Shown piece after piece: positions 25,299-33,759 of a DNA stretch of 64,000 nucleotides. The position numbers and the translations under genes are program-made. Origin of the DNA: Methanoculleus horonobensis (GTDB lineage Archaea > Halobacteriota > Methanomicrobia > Methanomicrobiales > Methanoculleaceae); the NCBI RefSeq assembly GCF_001602375.1, contig NZ_BCNY01000013.1, forward strand, positions 124,001 to 188,000, read 5' to 3'. How positions within the stretch are numbered: the stretch's first letter is position 1; each line of letters begins with the position of its first letter. A model generated the notes under the pieces. That model saw only the letters and a program-made list of their open reading frames with translations, did not search any database and was not told the DNA's origin.

Positions 25299-28200
25299 AT
25301 GGATTTCTTCAGTAATATTCTAGGTCAGGGGAAGAACGCGAACCCCTCGATACAGCAGGGGACTTCTCAGTTCGAGGCCGGGAACTACAGCGAGGCGGTG
25401 AAAAGTTTCGAGAAAGCGCTCAAGATAGAGCCTGAAAACGGGTTCGCCCGGCTGTATATGGGGCGGGCGCTCGCCTGTCTCGGCAGGGACGGCGAAGCCG
25501 CCGAGTGGCTGAAGAAGGCACTCGAGTCGGCTCCCGGCGATGCCGGGACGCTCCGGGTGCTGGGACACGTCCTCGCTCGCTCCGGCGAGTACGAGGAGGC
25601 GGCGGGGTGTTTCTCACGGATCGTCGAAGAGAAACCCGCGGACGCGAACGCCTCGTACTGGCACGGGGAGATGCTTGAACGGCTCGGGCGATATGCCGAG
25701 GCGGCATCGGCCTATGCCCGGGCGCTGGCAGGAGACCCGGAGAATATCGTCCTGCGGGAGAGATGCGGGAGAATGCTCGAGCGGGCCGGCGACTACCGGG
25801 AAGCGGCGGCAAACTTCGAGAAGATCCTCAGGACGAATCCCGGCAGCACCGATATGCTCGCTCGCATCGGGGCAGCATACCTCTACCAGGGCGATCACTC
25901 GAAAGCCGCCGGTCTCTTCGACCGGGTACTCGATACGGAACCGGGGAACATCGACGCTCTCTACGGCAAGGCCCGGGCGCTCGAGTATCTCGGTCGGTTC
26001 CAGGAGGCTGCCGACTGCTGCGGCGAGGTCGTTGCCCTTGAGCCCGAGAACGTCCCCGCCTGGTATCACCGCGGCTCGATGCTCCTCCGCGCAGGAAAAT
26101 ATGCCGAAGCGCTGGAGAACTTCGAGAAGGTCGCCCTCGCCGACCCGGATCACGTCCCGGCGCGCTACGCCATGGGGATGGTCTACGACGCCCTCGGCCG
26201 CTACGAGCGGGCGGTCAAGAGTTTCGACCATATCCTGAAGCACGACCAGGGTCAGGTCCAGGTATGGCACGCCCGCGGCATGGCGCTCTTCCGTCTCGGC
26301 CAGTATGCCGAGGCGATCCGGTCGTTCGATCGCGTGCTTGAGAGCCGGGCGACGACCGGGATGAAGTGGATCGGAGACGGCACCGATCTCGCGCTCTTCG
26401 AGCGGGACGAAGCGGAAGCGCCCCGGAAACAGAAGCCGCTGAAGTTCGATGCGTTGAACGAGCTCGTTCACAACTGCCGGGGAACTGCGCTGCTTAACCT
26501 CGGGCGGTATGCCGAGGCGCAGAAGGACTTCGAGCGTGTCCTCCAGATCGATCCCGGGAACGTCTCCGTCCTGCAGCGGAGCGGCACCGCGCTCCTCCAT
26601 CTCGGCAGGTATGAGGAGGCAGCACGCTGCCTGGATTCCGTCATTGAGAAAGAACCGGATAATGCCGTCGCCGTCTCGATGAAGGCGGACGCGCTCTTGA
26701 ACCTCGGCAGGCACGACGATGCTCTGGCGTGCCTTGATTCGATACAGGGGGCCGGCGGCGAACCCCATATCCTGTACCGGAAGGGAGACGCCCTCCTGCA
26801 CCTCGGGCGGTATACGGAAGCGGCAGAGACATTCGAAGCCTTCCTCAACATCAATCCAGGGGATGCGGCGGCAGAGAACAGCAGGGGAGAAGCGCTCATG
26901 CACCTCGGACGGTACGAGGAGGCGCTCGCCTGCTATGACGGGGCGCTCTCGGCAGACCCGGCCGACCGTGCCGCTCTGCTCGGCCGGAGCGCGGCACTCG
27001 AACGCCTCGGACGCTACGAAGAGGCGCTCGGATCCATCGACCGGTTGACGGAGATCGGTCCTGGAGACACCGGGACGATTCTTCGGAAAGCATGGATCCT
27101 TGAGGCTCTTGGCCGCTACGATGCAGCCGCCGGGTGTTACGAAGCCCTCCTTGCGGCCGACCCGGAGGCCAGGGGATACTCGGCAGGTCTCGGGTTTGTT
27201 CTTGCCATGCTCGGGCGGTACGAGGAGGCCGCCGGACGGTTCGAAGAGGTCACGCTTGCCGATCCGGAGAACTTCTTTGCGTGGTTCAACCGCGGCCGGG
27301 CGCTGGAGAGGATGGGGCAGTACGCAGATGCGGCCGAGTGTTACGCAAAAGTGGCTGAAGGCCGGCCGGAGGATACCGGCGCATGTTTCGCGCTCGCCGT
27401 CACCCTCGCACGGCTCGGCAGACACCAGAAGGCGATCGAGTGCTGTGATAAGGTGCTCGCCGCCGATGCCTCGAACGCCGCGGTTGCACGGATCCGGGCG
27501 GATATGCTCGAAGCCGTCGGCAGGCACGAAGAGGCGGCGGAAGCATACGAGCGTTACCTGAAGAACTCCCCTGACGACCGCGACGCCAGAATGGCGTTCG
27601 GCATGGCGCTCGAGCGAGACGGGAAGTTCGCCGACGCGATCAAGCAGTATGCGCTGGTGCTCGAGGGCGACGAGCGCGACACCGAAGCATGGTACACCCT
27701 CGAGAGCGCCCTCGTGCACATGGGGCAATACGAGGAGGCGCTCGAGTGTTCCGACAGCATCGTCGAGGCGAGCCCGGAGAACTGGGCTGCCTGGCAGCGG
27801 CGCGGAGAGATCTTCATGTGGCTCGGCCGCTACGCCGACGCGGTGGGGTGTTTCGTGAAGGTGATCGAGGCCGATCCGGCCGACGTTCTCACCCTCAGAA
27901 GACTCGGCGAAGCCCACGAGAAGGCCGGCAGGTACGAGGATGCCCTCGCCGCCTACACGCAGGTGCTCGACCGGGAGCCGACCAGCATCGAGACTCTCCA
28001 CGCCCGCTCGTCGGCCCTCATTCATCTCGGGCGATACAAAGAGGCAGTCAAGTCGATCGACAAGATCATCGTTCTCCAGGACGAGAACCCCGCCGCACTC
28101 TTCATGCGGGCGACGGTGCTCGAGAAGGCGGGCAGGCATGACGATGCCCTCGCGAGTTACGAGAAAGCGCTCTCGATCGACCCGAAGAACGCGGCACTCT

Positions 28201-28508
28201 GGAACGCGGCCGGGAGGCTCAAGGATGCGCTGGGACGCCACGAAGAAGCCGTCAAAGCGTTTGGTAAAGCCATCGAGCTGGGCGGGGAAGACGTTCATGC
28301 CTGGCTTGCGAAGGGGCTCGCTCTCGGCCACCTGGGCAAGCCCGACCAGGCGGCCGCCTGCTTTGACCGTGTTCTCGAGGCCGAACCTCGCCACGCCCGG
28401 GCATGGTACCTGAAAGGGAGAGCGCTTGATAAGCAGGGCCGGTTTGCCGAAGCGGTGGAGTGCTTTAAGAAGGCGCTCGATAACGGGGGCGGAGGCGAAG
28501 ACGAATGA
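25299..28508 (+). CDS. giant TPR-repeat protein (30 repeats)
   Basis: A 1069-residue protein made almost entirely of 34-residue tetratricopeptide repeats; I count 30 units from residue 21 on, each near the pattern G.ALL.LGRYEEA...FDKVL..DP.N. The array is interrupted after the tenth unit by a non-repeat insert of about 34 residues (containing MKWIGDGTDL and RKQKPLKFDAL). There is no signal peptide or membrane helix, so it should be a cytoplasmic superhelical scaffold, and partners cannot be inferred from sequence. Its last codons overlap the start of an FKBP lipoprotein gene by 4 bp. The internal repetition makes this locus prone to copy-number change. Confidence 0.93.
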   Translation: MDFFSNILGQGKNANPSIQQGTSQFEAGNYSEAVKSFEKALKIEPENGFARLYMGRALACLGRDGEAAEWLKKALESAPGDAGTLRVLGHVLARSGEYEEAAGCFSRIVEEKPADANASYWHGEMLERLGRYAEAASAYARALAGDPENIVLRERCGRMLERAGDYREAAANFEKILRTNPGSTDMLARIGAAYLYQGDHSKAAGLFDRVLDTEPGNIDALYGKARALEYLGRFQEAADCCGEVVALEPENVPAWYHRGSMLLRAGKYAEALENFEKVALADPDHVPARYAMGMVYDALGRYERAVKSFDHILKHDQGQVQVWHARGMALFRLGQYAEAIRSFDRVLESRATTGMKWIGDGTDLALFERDEAEAPRKQKPLKFDALNELVHNCRGTALLNLGRYAEAQKDFERVLQIDPGNVSVLQRSGTALLHLGRYEEAARCLDSVIEKEPDNAVAVSMKADALLNLGRHDDALACLDSIQGAGGEPHILYRKGDALLHLGRYTEAAETFEAFLNINPGDAAAENSRGEALMHLGRYEEALACYDGALSADPADRAALLGRSAALERLGRYEEALGSIDRLTEIGPGDTGTILRKAWILEALGRYDAAAGCYEALLAADPEARGYSAGLGFVLAMLGRYEEAAGRFEEVTLADPENFFAWFNRGRALERMGQYADAAECYAKVAEGRPEDTGACFALAVTLARLGRHQKAIECCDKVLAADASNAAVARIRADMLEAVGRHEEAAEAYERYLKNSPDDRDARMAFGMALERDGKFADAIKQYALVLEGDERDTEAWYTLESALVHMGQYEEALECSDSIVEASPENWAAWQRRGEIFMWLGRYADAVGCFVKVIEADPADVLTLRRLGEAHEKAGRYEDALAAYTQVLDREPTSIETLHARSSALIHLGRYKEAVKSIDKIIVLQDENPAALFMRATVLEKAGRHDDALASYEKALSIDPKNAALWNAAGRLKDALGRHEEAVKAFGKAIELGGEDVHAWLAKGLALGHLGKPDQAAACFDRVLEAEPRHARAWYLKGRALDKQGRFAEAVECFKKALDNGGGGEDE

Positions 28509-29014
28509 AGGGGCGGCATGCGTACGGTGTCCTGCTGCTGATTGCGTGCGCCCTGGCCCTCTGTTCAGGCTGCATCGCAGGCGAAGCAGAGCAGGTGAAG
28601 TCCGGGGATACGGTGCTGGTTCACTACACCGGCACCCTCGAGAATGGGACGGTCTTCGACAGTTCTGCTGGCCGCGAACCGCTCCGGTTTACCGTCGGCC
28701 AGGGCGAGGTGATCCGGGGGTTCGATGAGGGTGTCGTCGGGATGCAGGTCGGGGAGGAGAAGACCCTTCAGATCCCGGCCGACCGGGCTTACGGGCCGCA
28801 CCGCGAGGATCTCGTCTTCGTCTTCAACACGACCGAGACTGCCGGTACGGAGAACCTGACGGTCGGCGATCAGGTCGGATTACCCCTGCAGAACGGACAG
28901 GTGCTGCCCGCGAAGGTCGTCGCCGTATCGGCCGATGCCGTCACCGTCGATGCGAACCACCATCTTGCGGGCGAGGATCTTACGTTCAATGTTAGTCTCG
29001 TCGAGATTGTGTAA
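28505..29014 (+). CDS. FKBP-type peptidyl-prolyl isomerase lipoprotein (SlyD-like)
   Basis: A 169-residue exported isomerase/chaperone. Residues 1-23 form a lipoprotein signal ending in a lipobox with Cys23 (ALCSGC). The FKBP domain follows: VLVHYTGTLENGTVFDSS, VIRGFDEGVVGM and PADRAYGPHRED, with an inserted flap segment (about residues 100-150) as in SlyD/archaeal FKBPs. It would be anchored outside the membrane, whereas the TPR protein with which it is translationally coupled (ATGA overlap) looks cytoplasmic. Seven T residues at 29027-29033 follow the stop as a likely terminator. Confidence 0.93.
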   Translation: MKGRHAYGVLLLIACALALCSGCIAGEAEQVKSGDTVLVHYTGTLENGTVFDSSAGREPLRFTVGQGEVIRGFDEGVVGMQVGEEKTLQIPADRAYGPHREDLVFVFNTTETAGTENLTVGDQVGLPLQNGQVLPAKVVAVSADAVTVDANHHLAGEDLTFNVSLVEIV

Positions 29015-29026
29015 AATTACTCAACA

Positions 29027-29033
29027 TTTTTTT
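29027..29033 (+). terminator. oligo-T transcript end behind the FKBP gene
   Basis: Seven consecutive T residues 13 bp after the stop codon, in the convergent gap that also contains repeat copy D. Confidence 0.5.
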
Positions 29034-29155
29034 GGAACTCCCTCTGGAGGGGCATCCCTGGAACAAGCCCGGCTCTGCAGATCGGCCTCTATCGCAGTTG
29101 CAGAGAACTCATAAACCACTTTTCTCTCGCCACACTGGCACGGCTTCTGTGGGAG

Positions 29156-29304
29156 TATCGCCATAGGGGAGGGGCTGACGGGGAGGGGGGAGCATCCCCC
29201 CTCCCCTGTCTCCAGATCATTATCTGACACCTACTACCCCCACCCCGCCCGGCCTCCGGCCTCCTCCCCCGCCCCCAAGGGGGCGGGGGCAGTGCGTGGC
29301 GATA
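29156..29304 (-). repeat. intergenic GC-rich repeat, copy D (inverted orientation)
   Basis: Same element as copies A, B and E, but on the opposite strand: it starts TATCGCCATAGGGGAGGGGC and ends GTGCGTGGCGATA, the reverse complement of the usual left end. Both hairpins and the GGCCTCCGGCCTCCTCC block are present. It lies in the 476-bp gap between the convergent FKBP and CNNM genes. Just to its right, 29353-29424 resembles the hairpin modules inside copy C (AAGGTGCGAAGAACCGGAGC) and may be a remnant of the variant subtype. Nothing else is recognised in the gap. Confidence 0.88.
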
Positions 29305-29490
29305 TCTCCATGAAATCCGTGCATCGGGGTAAGCGATGTCCCAGGAATGATATGTGAGTACGACTGGCCAAAGGTGCGAAGAACCGGAGCACGAGAAGCC
29401 ATCAGGCTTCGAGTCGTGCAGTCCCCCCAACCCATGCCCGCGACGCAATTGACGACTTTCCCCGGAGAGAAAAGTTAACGAGGCCAATAG

Positions 29491-30807
29491 TCACCCATTC
29501 TTCTCCTTCCCGGCCCCCACCGGGGTGACGAGCACCTTATCGACCCGGTGACCGTCCATATCGAGCACCTCGAACCGGAATCCGTTCCAGACGAACCGGT
29601 CGCCGGCTTCCGGCGTCCGTTCGAGGTACATCATCACGAACCCGCCGAGCGTCTGGTAGTAGCCGCGCCCCTCTCCGGGCAGGGCGCCCACATCAAGGAG
29701 ATCGTGGAACTCGTCGACCGGGAGCATCCCGTCGAGGAGCCACGACCCGTCCGGACGACGGACCGCCGGACCCTCGGGGGGGTGCTCGGACGACGGGATG
29801 CCGCCGACGATCGACTCCATGATGTCATGGATGGTGACCAGACCCTGGATACTTCCATACTCGTCGGTGACGAGGGCGATCCGCGCCCCGGATGTCTTGA
29901 ACTCGTCGAGCACCGAGAGTGCCGGGACGCTCTCGGGCACGAAGAAGGCGGGCTCGATGGCATTCGAAAGGTCGGGAGGTTCGCCCGTGATCATTCGCGC
30001 CCAGAGATTGCGGACCGAGACGGTGCCGAGCAGGCTATCGAGGTGGTCGCGGTAGACCGGGAAGTAGACATGCCCGGAATCCACCATCTTCTGCCAGTTC
30101 TCTTCGACGGGGTCTTCGACGTCCACGGCCACGATGTCGGGCCGCGGGGTCATCAGCACGCTGACCCGCCGGTCGGCGAGGCGGAAGACGCTCTCCACCA
30201 TATCCTGCTCCGCTTCCTCAAAGACGCCCGCCCGGGTGGCCTGCCCGATCAGAACCCTGACGTCCTCCTCCGTAACCTCGGGCTCCGAAGGTTTCCGAAC
30301 CCTGAGCAGCATGAGAACCCCCTCGGTCGAGGCGCTCAGCAGCCGGACGAGCGGTGCGGCGACCAGCGAGAGGAGCCGTACCGGGCGCGAGACCAGCGAT
30401 GCAATCCGGTCGGCGTGGGTCATGGCCACCCGTTTCGGCACCAGTTCCCCGACGACGAGCGTTAAGTAGGTGATGGCGGCGACGACGGTTACGACCGCGA
30501 GCGTGCCGCTGTAAGGCGCGACCAAGGGAAATCGGGCAAACTCTTCTGCAAGAGGTCCCGCGAGCGTCGCCCCGCCGAAGGCTCCGGCCAGGATCCCGAC
30601 GAGGGTGATGCCGATCTGGATGGTGGAGAGGAACTGCGTCGGATTCTGTGCAAGTTCGAGAGCGGTCGCCGCCCCGGCGTCGCCTCCCGCCGCTCTCTTC
30701 TGCAGGCGTGCCGTCCTTGCAGAGATGAGCGCGAACTCCGCCATCGAAAAGAAGCCGTTTGTGAGTATCAGGAGGACGATGATCGCGATGTCGGTGGCCG
30801 GCGGCAT
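29491..30807 (-). CDS. CNNM/CorC-type membrane transporter (DUF21-CBS-CorC_HlyC)
   Basis: A 438-residue membrane protein related to CNNM magnesium/divalent cation exporters and so-called hemolysin-like proteins. The N-terminal DUF21 domain has about four membrane segments (AIIVLLILTNGFFSMAEFAL, TIQIGITLVGILAGAFGGA, LVVGELVPKRVA), then a CBS pair (VSVLMTPRPDIVAVDVED through GLVTIHDIMESIVGG), then a C-terminal transporter-associated domain (LLDGMLPVDEFHDLL, TLGGFVM). Likely exports or senses divalent cations with nucleotide control by CBS (family inference). A TATA-like GGTTTAAGG at 30829-30837 (minus strand) predicts a leaderless mRNA at the ATG 30807. Divergent from the peroxiredoxin gene. 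Confidence 0.92.
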   Translation of the reverse strand: MPPATDIAIIVLLILTNGFFSMAEFALISARTARLQKRAAGGDAGAATALELAQNPTQFLSTIQIGITLVGILAGAFGGATLAGPLAEEFARFPLVAPYSGTLAVVTVVAAITYLTLVVGELVPKRVAMTHADRIASLVSRPVRLLSLVAAPLVRLLSASTEGVLMLLRVRKPSEPEVTEEDVRVLIGQATRAGVFEEAEQDMVESVFRLADRRVSVLMTPRPDIVAVDVEDPVEENWQKMVDSGHVYFPVYRDHLDSLLGTVSVRNLWARMITGEPPDLSNAIEPAFFVPESVPALSVLDEFKTSGARIALVTDEYGSIQGLVTIHDIMESIVGGIPSSEHPPEGPAVRRPDGSWLLDGMLPVDEFHDLLDVGALPGEGRGYYQTLGGFVMMYLERTPEAGDRFVWNGFRFEVLDMDGHRVDKVLVTPVGAGKEKNG

Positions 30808-30878
30808 TGTAGTAGTCTTGCCAGCAGGAGCCTTAAACCTGCGGCTTCACGGACGGGAGAGGAGCGTCCGTGAGAAAT

Positions 30879-30887
30879 ATTTATCGT
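30879..30887 (+). promoter_or_regulatory. TATA box of the peroxiredoxin gene
   Basis: AAATATTTA upstream of the ATG at 30917 predicts a transcript start near 30908, so a leader of roughly 9 nt. Confidence 0.55.
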
Positions 30888-30916
30888 CGCCGGGACGGAG
30901 TTCCATCCGGTGATAC

Positions 30917-31405
30917 ATGATGGTCGAGGTCGGCGATCAGGCCGGGGATTTCTCGATACCGGACCATAACGGGAACACTGTCCGGTTATCGGCGTTCCCG
31001 GGAAAGCGGGTTCTTCTCTCGTTCCACCCGCTGGCATGGACTCGCATCTGCGCCGAACAGATGAAGGCGCTTGAGGCGAACAGGGAGGCGTTCGATGCCC
31101 TCGGTGCCGTTGCCCTCGGCATCAGCGTGGATTCCGTCCCGTGCAAACATGCGTGGGCCGAGAACCTCGGGATCAGGGGAACCCGGCTCCTTGCGGATTT
31201 CTGGCCGCACGGTGCCGTGGCGGAGATGTACGGTGTCTTCGATAGCCAGAAGGGCTACTCCCGGCGGGCGAACATCGTCGTCGACGAGTTCGGGCGCGTC
31301 ATCTTCGTCGCGGAATACCCGGCGACGACGGTGCCCGGCATGCAGGACGTCCTCAATGCTCTCCGGGCACAGGAGAGGCGTGCGGAGCAGGTGCCGGAGG
31401 CGTAA
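30917..31405 (+). CDS. peroxiredoxin of the AhpC/TSA (BCP-like) family
   Basis: A 162-residue thiol peroxidase. The thioredoxin fold is indicated by DFSIPDHNGNTVRLSAFPGK, the active-site segment HPLAWTRIC (P-x-x-x-T-x-x-C, peroxidatic Cys at about 46), and LGISVDSVPCKHAWAENLGI, with an arginine further on. Cys at about residue 76 could be a resolving Cys. It reduces H2O2 or organic peroxides at the expense of thioredoxin-like donors (family knowledge) and fits an oxygen-sensitive methanogen. Start is ATG 30917 or the next codon, also ATG. It converges on the NSS transporter gene with 11 bp between the stop codons. Confidence 0.92.
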   Translation: MMVEVGDQAGDFSIPDHNGNTVRLSAFPGKRVLLSFHPLAWTRICAEQMKALEANREAFDALGAVALGISVDSVPCKHAWAENLGIRGTRLLADFWPHGAVAEMYGVFDSQKGYSRRANIVVDEFGRVIFVAEYPATTVPGMQDVLNALRAQERRAEQVPEA

Positions 31406-31416
31406 CCCGGCCCCGC

Positions 31417-32712
31417 TCACCCCGCGCCCTGGAAGAAACTGCCGACAAGCGTGATCAGGAGAACGGCCGGAACGCCGTAGCGGATGAGCGCCATATAGAC
31501 TGTCTGCTGCCACCCGCAGCCGCCGATCTCTGCACAGATCCGGGTGCGGGTCATGAACCACCCTCCGACGATGCTCACGATCAGCCCGGCGACGATGAGG
31601 CCGATCGTCCCGAATACGTAGTCGGCAAGGTCGAGGAACGGCATTCCAAGCGCTTCGAGGTTCAGGGCGGTGTAACTGAGGGCGGACGGAAGCCCGAGGA
31701 GCATGACCGCGGCGAAGACAAGGAGCGTGGCACGCTTCCGGGGGAGGCCATAGGAGTCCATCAGCGCCGCCGTCGGAACCTCGAGCATGGAGACCGCCGA
31801 GGTGAGCGCCGCTGCAAAGAGCATCAGGAAGAAGAGCGCTCCGAGCACCATGCCGTACTGGATCTCTGTGAAGGCCGCAGGAAGGGTGATGAACGCGAGG
31901 TTCACCCCGGCTGCAGGGTCGAGGCCCGCGGTGAAGACCAGGGGGAAGATCACAAGCCCGGCAAGGACTGCAATCAGCATATCTGCGGCGGCGATGATGG
32001 CGGCGTTCCGGAAGAGGGCTTCTCTCCCGAGGTAACTTCCGAAGGTGAGCAGGATGCCCATACCCACGGAGAGCGAGAAGAAGGCCTGCCCGAAGGCCGC
32101 GATCCAGACGCCGGGGTCGGCCAGCCTCGAAAAGTCAGGGGAGAGGTAGAACCCGATCCCCTCGGCCGCTCCGGGCTCCGTGAGCGAAAATACCACGAGA
32201 AAGATGAGGATCACGAAGAGGGCCGGGATGAGGTACCGGGAGGCCCGCTCGATCCCGCTCCTGACGCCGGACCGCACCGTCACATAGACCGCGAGTCCCG
32301 AGAGGAGGAAGAAGACGAGCGGGAGGTAGGAACCCGTAAACGCATCGAACTCCATCGGCCGGTTGAAGGCGAAGAAGATCGCGTATGCGAGCACCCAACT
32401 CGTGATCACCAGGTAGTAGCCGAGGATCAGGCTGATGACGGCGACGATGACGAGACCGGCGGCGGCGAACCGCTGCCGTATCGAGCGGAAAGCGGAGATG
32501 ACCGACGTCCCCGTCGAGCGGCCGATGGCGAGTTCCAGCACCATCAGGGGGAGACCGAAGAGGAGGACGGCGATCAGGAACGGGATCAGAAACGCGCCGC
32601 CCCCGTTGGCCCCCACGATGTAGGGGAACCGCCAGATGTTCCCTATACCCACAGCCGAGCCGATGCTTGCAAGGATGAAGCCCAGTGTCGACGACCAGTG
32701 CTCTCTTGCCAT
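31417..32712 (-). CDS. sodium-dependent transporter, NSS/SNF family
   Basis: A 431-residue LeuT-fold sodium symporter, about 11 membrane helices. Signature segments are the first helix GFILASIGSAVGIGNIWRFPY with the unwound Na+/substrate site, GGGAFLIPFL, and GQAFFSLSVGMGILLTFGSY in the sixth helix. Bacterial and archaeal relatives usually carry amino acids; the substrate here cannot be told. The ATG at 32712 is preferred over the GTG at 32721 because homologs begin near there and GGTGA lies 5-9 nt upstream. A TATA box at 32761-32770 and a small dyad CCGTT-TGAG-AACGG at 32721-32734 mark the promoter region; the dyad could be an operator. Confidence 0.93.
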   Translation of the reverse strand: MAREHWSSTLGFILASIGSAVGIGNIWRFPYIVGANGGGAFLIPFLIAVLLFGLPLMVLELAIGRSTGTSVISAFRSIRQRFAAAGLVIVAVISLILGYYLVITSWVLAYAIFFAFNRPMEFDAFTGSYLPLVFFLLSGLAVYVTVRSGVRSGIERASRYLIPALFVILIFLVVFSLTEPGAAEGIGFYLSPDFSRLADPGVWIAAFGQAFFSLSVGMGILLTFGSYLGREALFRNAAIIAAADMLIAVLAGLVIFPLVFTAGLDPAAGVNLAFITLPAAFTEIQYGMVLGALFFLMLFAAALTSAVSMLEVPTAALMDSYGLPRKRATLLVFAAVMLLGLPSALSYTALNLEALGMPFLDLADYVFGTIGLIVAGLIVSIVGGWFMTRTRICAEIGGCGWQQTVYMALIRYGVPAVLLITLVGSFFQGAG

Positions 32713-32760
32713 ATCACTCACCGTTTGAGAACGGTTCCCCGGGAGTAAGGAGGCGTTCCG

Positions 32761-32770
32761 CCTTTATATG
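32761..32770 (-). promoter_or_regulatory. TATA box of the NSS transporter gene
   Basis: Minus-strand CATATAAAGG predicts initiation near 32741 and a leader of about 29 nt before the ATG at 32712. Confidence 0.6.
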
Positions 32771-32885
32771 CATGCCCGCCGGGTACCCGACCACTGCACT
32801 TTTGTAGCGGGTGCCCCCATACGAGTGCGGTCAGGAGCAGCATGAGCGCCAGTTTCCGGAAATGTCCCGGCAGGAGGGAAAGAGC

Positions 32886-33677
32886 GTGAACGGCCGGCAC
32901 CCGTTCCTCGTCTCGATCCCTCATGGCGGCATTGCCGTTCCGTCTGAACTCCGCGGTCACGTCAACCTCACGCATAAGGAGATTGTCTTCAATAGCGACC
33001 CTTATACCCGCCGCCTCTACGGGTTCGACGATGCGGTGGAGGCGATGGTCGACTTCGACGTCTCGAGGGTCTTCGTCGACACCAACCGGCCTCCCTACGA
33101 CTACCCGCCACGGACGCAGGACGGCGTGGTCAAGGTCATAACGCAGGACGGAACCCCGGCCTTCAAGAGAGGGCAGACACCCGGCAGGGAACTGATAGGA
33201 ACCCTCCTGCAGAACTACTACCACCCCTTCCACAAACAACTAGCCGGGGCGCTCGATACCCGGCCGATCGAGATCGCCTTCGACTGTCACAGCATGCTGC
33301 CACATTCGCCGCCGGTCAGGATGGACGCCGGACGCCCCCGCCCGCTCTTCTGTCTGAGCAACCGGGGCGACCGGAACGGAAGGCCGAAACGGGCGGGCGG
33401 TCTTGTGACCTGCCCCCCGGAGTGGCTCCAGGCGCTCACCCGGTCGTTCCAGGCGGAGTTCGAGGGCGAGGGACGGGTTGCGATGAACGATCCCTTCCGG
33501 GGCGGGTTCATCTCGGTGGCGCACTACCGGCGGCGGCGGATCCCCTGGGTTCAGGTCGAGATCAACCGCGGCTTCTACGAGACCGAAGACCGCGAGGCCG
33601 ACGAGGCACGGCTCGCCGAACTCCGGGGGAGGATCTTCTCGGCCCTCGCGGGGTTCTGGGACGAGGTTTCGGGGTGA
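32886..33677 (+). CDS. N-formylglutamate amidohydrolase-like protein
   Basis: A 263-residue member of the N-formylglutamate amidohydrolase (FGase, HutG-like) family. Seen are PFLVSIPHGGIAVP near the N-terminus, DFDVSRVFVDTNRPPYDYP, the metal-site-like AFDCHSM and a C-terminal VQVEINRGFYETE. These enzymes remove formyl or acyl groups from N-acylated glutamate; no histidine-degradation genes are nearby, so the real substrate is open. The GTG at 32886 is preferred because GGAGGG lies about 8 nt upstream; the ATG at 32862 has no Shine-Dalgarno. Monocistronic. Confidence 0.85.
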   Translation: MNGRHPFLVSIPHGGIAVPSELRGHVNLTHKEIVFNSDPYTRRLYGFDDAVEAMVDFDVSRVFVDTNRPPYDYPPRTQDGVVKVITQDGTPAFKRGQTPGRELIGTLLQNYYHPFHKQLAGALDTRPIEIAFDCHSMLPHSPPVRMDAGRPRPLFCLSNRGDRNGRPKRAGGLVTCPPEWLQALTRSFQAEFEGEGRVAMNDPFRGGFISVAHYRRRRIPWVQVEINRGFYETEDREADEARLAELRGRIFSALAGFWDEVSG

Positions 33678-33759
33678 AAAAACGCCCCTATCGGGCCGCA
33701 TTCCGCCGGAATTTTCCGGCCGAAGATACTATGCCGGTAGAGCCCCCACATATATAGTG

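Noticed and set aside
25614-28394. A 926-codon open frame on the minus strand opposite the TPR gene
   Set aside because: It is a mirror of the repeated GC-rich codons of the TPR gene, has no homology and no start signal, and its composition follows the third positions of the real gene.
33749-33756. ACATATAT directly before recQ as its TATA box
   Set aside because: It is only about 7 bp from the start codon; transcription from it would begin inside the coding region.
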